A stretch of DNA of 36,630 nt from Glomus cerebriforme (Eukaryota > Glomeromycota > Glomeromycetes > Glomerales > Glomeraceae), in assembly GCA_003550305.1 (NCBI GenBank), contig QKYT01000345.1, positions 58,818 to 95,447 on the forward strand, read 5' to 3'. The first letter of the stretch is position 1; each line of letters starts with the position of its first letter. Under the pieces are notes generated by a model that saw nothing but the letters and a program-made list of their open reading frames with translations, was not told where the DNA came from and did no database searches. The translations under genes were made by a program, and so were the position numbers. Positions 31,828 to 36,630 of this stretch are shown piece by piece.

Positions 31828-32582
31828 TGAAACCCTGCTGGGAAGTTCTAGCTTTGTTGTTACAGCTGTTGGTATAATTAGTTCTCAGCATCAAAATATT
31901 AACATCTTTGTTCATATTGTTGCATTTTAACCAAAAGATATAACAAGAAATTGTCATTTAGAAAGATTTAAGAAAGGTGATATCATTAGGGATTTTCAAT
32001 TATTGAAACTGAAGTTAATGGAAGTAAAATCAAATTAATTAAGGTATATTTATATATGAAATAAATTCTTTTTTCTTTACATATTTTAGTTTAAAATACA
32101 TTTAAAAATTTTATTTTATTTTTATAATGGCTTCAGATATATATGTCATGAAGAAGATCTTCCAATATTATCATTATTTCAAATGTAATAATGACTAGGT
32201 ACAGGTAAATGTACAAAGCATATCACTGCAATCAGATAACATGATGGTGATGCAGTCACCACACCTGCAATCTTATCTAGTATTCTTAATAAAAATAGCT
32301 TTTATGAATATTGCCAAATTAGAAAAGCAATTTCTGGAAAATAATTATGAGATTAGATAATTGAAAAATTAGTTTATAAAATACTGCTGTGAAATTAATT
32401 AGTTAAAGGATGAGATTGCAAGATGCAATGATGAGGTAAGAAAATCTATCAAAAAAGAAATAGCAGAAGCTTATGAAAAAAAGAATTAAGAAACTTAAGA
32501 TTTAGTTAGATCAGACTAAAGGCTGGAAATAATCATTAGTAATATTTTTTCTGATATGTATTATGGTATATATAAGCCTTTT
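31828..32582 (+). pseudogene. decayed two-exon gene of unknown family, coiled-coil-like second part
   Basis: From 31828 one frame reads VVTAVGIISSQHQNIN, IFVHIVAF, a stop (TAA 31928), then PKDITRNCHLERFKKGDII. A donor follows at about 32044 (AAG|GTATAT) and an acceptor at about 32136 (TTCAG). From there a single frame runs to 32582: KLEKQFLENNYEI, LKDEIARCNDEVRKSIKKEI and AEAYEKK, charged and helical like a coiled coil. It has seven stops (32196, 32358, 32370, 32400, 32487, 32496, 32517), all TAG or TAA, each where Gln (CAG/CAA) would suit. The first part resembles an OB-fold-like stretch only loosely. I do not recognise the family. Coding origin is inferred from the long coherent frame. Confidence 0.45.
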
Positions 32583-32626
32583 TAGGTAAACTTTATTATA
32601 TTACAAATATACAGTACATGAATAAA

Positions 32627-33880
32627 TTAGAGTAGAATTGGCTCATCTATAATTTCACAGAACTTGCCAGTAACATCCCAAAATCTGGCACTCATCCTCA
32701 CTTTTTTAAACTCCTTATCATGCCAGAAGTGAATAACATTTAATCCCCTTTCCTGAAGCTTTTTGCATGATCAGTATGGATTGGTTATAATAAAATCTTT
32801 ATGAGAAAAGTGTACAATCCAAATTTCTTGAGATCAAAGTTGCTCAGTATACTTAAACACTTGCTCAAAATGAACATCTAGTTTTGAAACTGATGCTGTT
32901 GCCAAGAGTTCAAGAAGAACTTTTGGATAGGAACTATTAGGTTTCTTTATAGTTAGGTCACAATAAAGATGATGGTAATCACCATCATCACAAACTTGTT
33001 CAAGATACTATTGGCCAGTGATTTTATAATCATGGATCTTTCTTAGCCAATTTACTAGAACTTGATATATTTCAGCATTATATGTGATTTCCCTAAGAAC
33101 TTTAATATAATGCTCAGAATTCACATATAAGTGGTTTGAACTTTATATGAGCAGGAAAATCCTAGTGCTATTAAGCCTTAATCAAAGTCACAAACTACAA
33201 TCTTTAAAACTTCTAAGATATCTATAAATCTATCATTTCACAATGGATATCTACAGTAATATCCACAGAAATATCCAAAACTTTGCTAATATTTTATTTT
33301 TTAGCAACAGGAGCAGAAAGAATTAATGTATCAGATTCTGAAGGGACCAGTCTTTCTAAAACTACCTCTTCTTACTGATTAGAAACATTAACTACAGGTT
33401 TGCAAACTTTTTTCCCATTAACCTGTATAAAAAAATATACATATATTATGATTAATCCCCTCAGTAATAAGTATTAAAAGATGTTACCAGAGATAACAAC
33501 CAGGAATTTTTCTAGATGATTCATCCAGAACACAGAAAATACTTAGTATATTTTTATCAAAAAAAGGTACATAACCAACTTCCTGAACCAGTAGACCTTT
33601 ATCAAAAAATATTACTAAATAATTTCATTACATCTAATAGGATGATTATGCTAAAGCACTGCAATAACTGAGGACTTATATATCCCCAAGCAAAAGCTTT
33701 TTGTGCTTAAAACATTATATCTAAAAAATGCATGTTTGGACTATAAAATAAAAAAAAATAATTACCTTTTTCATAAGTAAAAGATTTCTAACAGCTTCAT
33801 AAACTTCTTGTAAAGTATTTAAATCATCACAAAAAAATATATAAAATGTTATAAAATACTGTATGCACTTCATTCCTCTT
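32627..33880 (-). pseudogene. decayed multi-exon gene; C-terminal domain of an uncharacterised fungal family
   Basis: From 33121 to the TAA at 32627 one minus-strand frame of about 165 codons has only three stops (33010, 32836, 32773). It reads NSEHYIKVLREITYNAEIYQ, YLEQVCDDGDYHHLYCDLTI, PKVLLELLATASVSKL, IWIVHFSHKDFII, GLNVIHFWHDKEFKKVRMSA, RFWDVTGKF. I recall this block, with E-L-x-A-T-A, VHF and FWHD motifs, as a repeated family in Rhizophagus; a PD-(D/E)XK nuclease-like fold is possible (Asp in CDL, Glu in LELLATA) but the usual ExK lysine is missing. Upstream exon-like pieces are DDLNTLQEVYEAVRNLLLMKK's first half near 33830-33770 (donor GTAATT), AFAWGYISPQLLQCFS, VPFFDKNILSIFCVLDESS and, after a TTATACAG acceptor at 33422, VNGKKVCKPVVNVSNQ. 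The 5' end is missing. Confidence 0.5.
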
Positions 33881-33911
33881 GATAGAACAAAAATATTAGT
33901 GGACCAGGAGA

Positions 33912-34291
33912 TAAACCAACTGCAATGTATTTACATGAAAAATTTTCTCAATGGTGGATTGACATAGTTAATAATAAAAAGGATAGTGAAATTTATAAAC
34001 AAATTGTTGAAGCAAACAAAATTAATAAAAAACAAGCATCATTTACAAAATCAGATAATACTAAACTTATATATACTACACATCAACAAGCTATTTTTAC
34101 AAGTAGACTATTGAATTTTAATAAATTACCCAAACCAAAAAATGCAGATTCAGTGGAAGAATATTCAAGTAATTAATACTATTTATTATTTGACTTTGTT
34201 TCAAAATAATGTAATGTTAATTTTATTAATTTTTTATTTTATAGAATCCATAGAACCTATTGATTTTACCAAACTGAATATTAATCCTTAA
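33912..34291 (+). pseudogene. 3' fragment of a third kinase copy
   Basis: Similarity to kinase 2 begins abruptly near 33912 (AACCAACTGCAATGTATTTACATG, kinase 2 at 29652) and runs through LHEKFSQWW, INKKQASFTKSDNTKL and TSRLLNFNKLPKPKNA. The donor at 34169 and acceptor at 34243 give the same final exon (PIDFTKLNINP, TAA 34289). Only the last helix of the kinase lobe and the tail are present: glycine loop, HRD, DxG and APE are all absent. The intron is almost the same as in kinase 2, so the copy is fairly recent. An ATG at 33925 opens the frame but probably means nothing. Confidence 0.8.
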
Positions 34292-36010
34292 GGTAATATT
34301 TATTAGCAAACTAAATTTTAACATTTAATTCTTATAAGGTACTTTGGGTATTGTAAATGATTTTATTTATAGAATTTTCTATTATTATTATTTTTTTTAT
34401 AAGATTGTATTCAATTTTATTAAAAATAAATAAAATATATATAAAACAAAAAAAAAAAATATATATATATATATATTAACCTCGCCATCACACTTGTCAT
34501 GTGATAATCAATGATCAACACTTCACTCGATGAAGTCAACCTTACCGCTATTCTAAGTAAAAAATAGTTTAATCATATGCCAAAAATCTAGAAAATCCCC
34601 TCCAAAGTATATTTCATATACAAGACTATGTTGTTCTAATAATAAAGGAATATAATTATTCAGTCAATCTAAAGGAGTGTATCTAGAATTTGAACTTTTT
34701 TTATTGAATTTTTGTTTTTTGTCTATGTTATGAAATTGTTCGAATTTTAAAATACTATCACAACGTGGAATCCATATAGTTTCTATAAAATCTATATAAA
34801 TGTTAAAATATTAGTTCCAAAGATTTTTGTCTATATTTGATAAAAGAGTAAACAGAAATGATAACTTGTTTATCTCAAGATATTTTAAAAATTTTTGACA
34901 TTATGAATTTATATTATTGTTTTTTCATCAAATTTATAATGAAGCAATTTCAAATATGCAAAAAAAAGAATATAGTTCATTTTTATGATATGATTATTTT
35001 GATTATTTGCTATGTGGCAATATTTACACCATGTGAGTCATACTTCGAGTTTTATATTTAATTGATAAAAAATATTATTGGGAGTGTATGTATAAATTCG
35101 CATACACATCTTTTGCAAGTTTTACAAAAAGGTAATAAATTAATATACCACTGGGATGGGCTTATAGTATTTTAAATGATCAGCCTAATGGCTATTCCCA
35201 ACCACCCAGGATATAACTAATACGTATAAAAACCAAATTAGAGTTCCTTTATTTTACTGTATATGAGGGATTGATTATATATCTTTCTCATTACAGGAAG
35301 GAAAGACCAATCTAATTGGCTGGTTTTGTTTAGATTAGAATTCTATTTTCATTTCTGTACATAATTATATTTATTTTAGCTGATAATAATAATTTAATTT
35401 TACTAAATTTACAAGTCATCAGTCGTCACATTACTCTTTTATTAGAAAATGGACCCAAAAGCAAAAGAAAAGAATTTTTGTTGTAAGGTATTTATAAAAG
35501 ATCTTTGATATTTAACATAAAAAAAAGAATGCCAAAAAGCTTGTGCCACATTGCTTGACCTTTTTAATAAATAGTTTGAATTTTTACAATTTTTTTTGAC
35601 GATCATACTAACCCAAAGTTTCAGTTTATGGTTAGATCAATTTCCAAATATATATTAACCTTTTCCAGCGTTTTTATATCTTATTGCTTATAGCTTATAG
35701 CTTATGCTTTATGCTTTATGCTTTATGCTAGCAATCAGCTTTCACGGAATAATGGTTCAATATATACAAAAAAAAATTTTTAAAAAAATTGATCGACATC
35801 TTGCGGCATTTTTTTTTATATGATGATTACTAATTATAATAATTAGTTTCCTTTTTATGGTTAGATTGGAAGATCAAGAGCTTATTTCAAAAGAAAAAAA
35901 AAAAATTCTTTGAAAAAAAAACTTTTATAAAAAGTAACTTTAAAATCTAGAAAGTTACTTGCAATAGGAAAAGCTTGGGCGTTCTAAAGAGAAAACAATA
36001 CATTTTATAA
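34292..36010. other. intergenic, simple repeats, no gene recognised
   Basis: Contains a (TA)n microsatellite at about 34457-34477 and a 7-bp array at 35685-35730. The 67-codon ORF at 34858 is Ile/Phe-rich with no motif. An ATG at about 35450 starts MDPKAKEKNFCCK with a possible donor (AAG|GTATTT), too short to call. Confidence 0.4.
35685..35730. repeat. 7-bp microsatellite, GCTTATA then GCTTTAT
   Basis: GCTTATA occurs about two to three times and passes into GCTTTAT about three times, ending GCTAGC. Two closely related heptamers side by side suggest a point change that then spread by slippage. Confidence 0.75.
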
Positions 36011-36208
36011 ACCATAAAGAAGAAACCTCCCCATTATAAACATGAACATTTAGGTAAAGAATTAANTTTTGGTAGAAGGAATCGTTACAGGTGAGTAACA
36101 TTTTTGCTCTTTTAATTAATATAAATTTTATTTTTTATTAAATACTTTATTTTTTTCATTTTTGTTTTTAGATTAATTTCTTCTTTTTGGGATGGACACA
36201 TTTTATAA
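36011..36208 (+). pseudogene. short spliced coding remnant (multicopy sequence)
   Basis: A frame from 36011 reads KKKPPHYKHEHLGKEL, an N codon (N at 36066), FGRRNRYR, then a perfect donor GTGAGT at 36091. A T-rich tract and TTTTTAG acceptor at 36170-36171 lead to LISSFWDGHIL and TAA at 36206. Phase is kept across the intron. A stop lies just upstream of 36011 and no start is evident. The N suggests that this sequence exists in several copies. Family not identified; it may be the 3' end of a transposon or a gene-family fragment. Confidence 0.35.
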
Positions 36209-36336
36209 GTTTGGCTTCTCTCTTCGCAATCGTTAATACACAATAGGTGGGCATTCAGTTTTCTAATTCCTTATGAATGTTAAAGGCTTGAATTGTATGG
36301 ATTATTTAAAATTACATTTAAAATAGTACAAATTTT

Positions 36337-36450
36337 TAGAGGTTGGAACCGATTAAGGTTAATCGATTAATTAATCGATTAAGACGGTTAACCGATTAAA
36401 GTACCTCAAAAATCGGTTAACCGGTTAATTTAACCGATTAATTTAATTGG
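36337..36450. mobile_element. edge of a TIR element rich in AATCGATTAA palindromes
   Basis: TAGAGGTTGGAACCGATTAA starts an array of AATCGATTAATTAATCGATT, GGTTAACCGATTAA and CGGTTAACCGGTTAA, strongly palindromic. TAGAG fits a hAT end. Its other end would lie beyond the window, so this remains a partial element. Confidence 0.4.
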
Positions 36451-36630
36451 CTAAAAATGCAGATCATCTTAAAATAGATAATACTTGTCTATCCCGGCAA
36501 CTTCTGTTCCAAGCGAACATTTATTTTTAAATAGCATGTCAAATAAACAGACGCGCCTTAGTCCAAAAGTTTTCCAAGAAATTCTTTTTATTAAAAGAAA
36601 TTCAAAATATATTAATATGTTTACACTTGC

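Noticed and set aside
32135..32582. Alternative genetic code (TAA/TAG read as Gln)
   Set aside because: Nearby intact genes use standard stops, and C-to-T decay of CAA/CAG explains the same pattern more simply; kept only as a remote option.
33925..34176. Independent 83-aa gene
   Set aside because: It is the C-terminal tail of a kinase copy that starts abruptly at a breakpoint; the ATG is an internal Met-like codon in AACTGCAATG.
1..36630. tRNA, rRNA or CRISPR array
   Set aside because: No cloverleaf-like box A/box B pair, rRNA core motif, or regularly spaced repeat-spacer series was seen; the tandem arrays have no unique spacers.

Overview
The window looks like a nuclear contig of an arbuscular mycorrhizal fungus of the Rhizophagus (Glomeromycotina) type. 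This rests on very high A+T content, short introns with GTAAGT/GTATGT donors and TTAG acceptors, and expanded families I recognise from that lineage: kelch membrane proteins, TKL-like kinases with the tail motif TSRLLNFNNLPEPKN, F-box proteins opening with a DCLKEIFEFLE-type box, TLDc and FAR1/MULE-type fragments. The species call comes from family knowledge, not from a database match. Eleven N bases occur in the window; nine lie in two kinase paralogues, which suggests collapsed or polymorphic multicopy sequence.

Layout. 1-1.7 kb: repeats and promoter. 1.7-3.3 kb: a six-exon kelch protein with a C-terminal membrane anchor, whose likely signal peptide is broken by an in-frame TAA. 5.1-5.4 kb: TLDc remnant (minus). 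6.3-8.0 kb: kinase gene with intact catalytic motifs (minus, three exons). 8.45-8.73 kb: orphan last exon of a second kelch gene. 8.9-13.7 kb: diverged direct repeats, an F-box pseudogene (10.1-10.4 kb) and minisatellites. 13.8-17.2 kb: a ruined hAT transposase, partly duplicated. 17.2-19.85 kb: three or four non-autonomous TIR elements, three of them with exact target-site duplications. 21.2-21.6 kb: a small three-exon gene for a basic, Arg/Ser-rich protein that is easy to miss. 22.3-23.7 kb: intact single-exon F-box gene. 24.0-24.7 kb: FAR1-domain (MULE-type) relic. 25.9-28.3 kb: apparent three-level nest of TIR elements. 28.5-30.0 kb: second kinase, with a one-base frameshift. 31.8-33.9 kb: two decayed multi-exon genes, one (minus) of an uncharacterised family. 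33.9-34.3 kb: 3' fragment of a third kinase copy. 34.3-36.6 kb: mostly non-coding, with a short spliced coding remnant and probably the edge of another TIR element.

There is no operon logic. The intact or nearly intact genes (kelch, kinase 1, F-box, the SR-like small protein) have their own promoters; a TATA-like box sits about 60-70 nt before the ATG in three of them. The rest is gene-family birth and death: orphan exons, truncated copies and frameshifted paralogues set in hAT and MULE debris. I found no rRNA, tRNA or CRISPR array that I could support.
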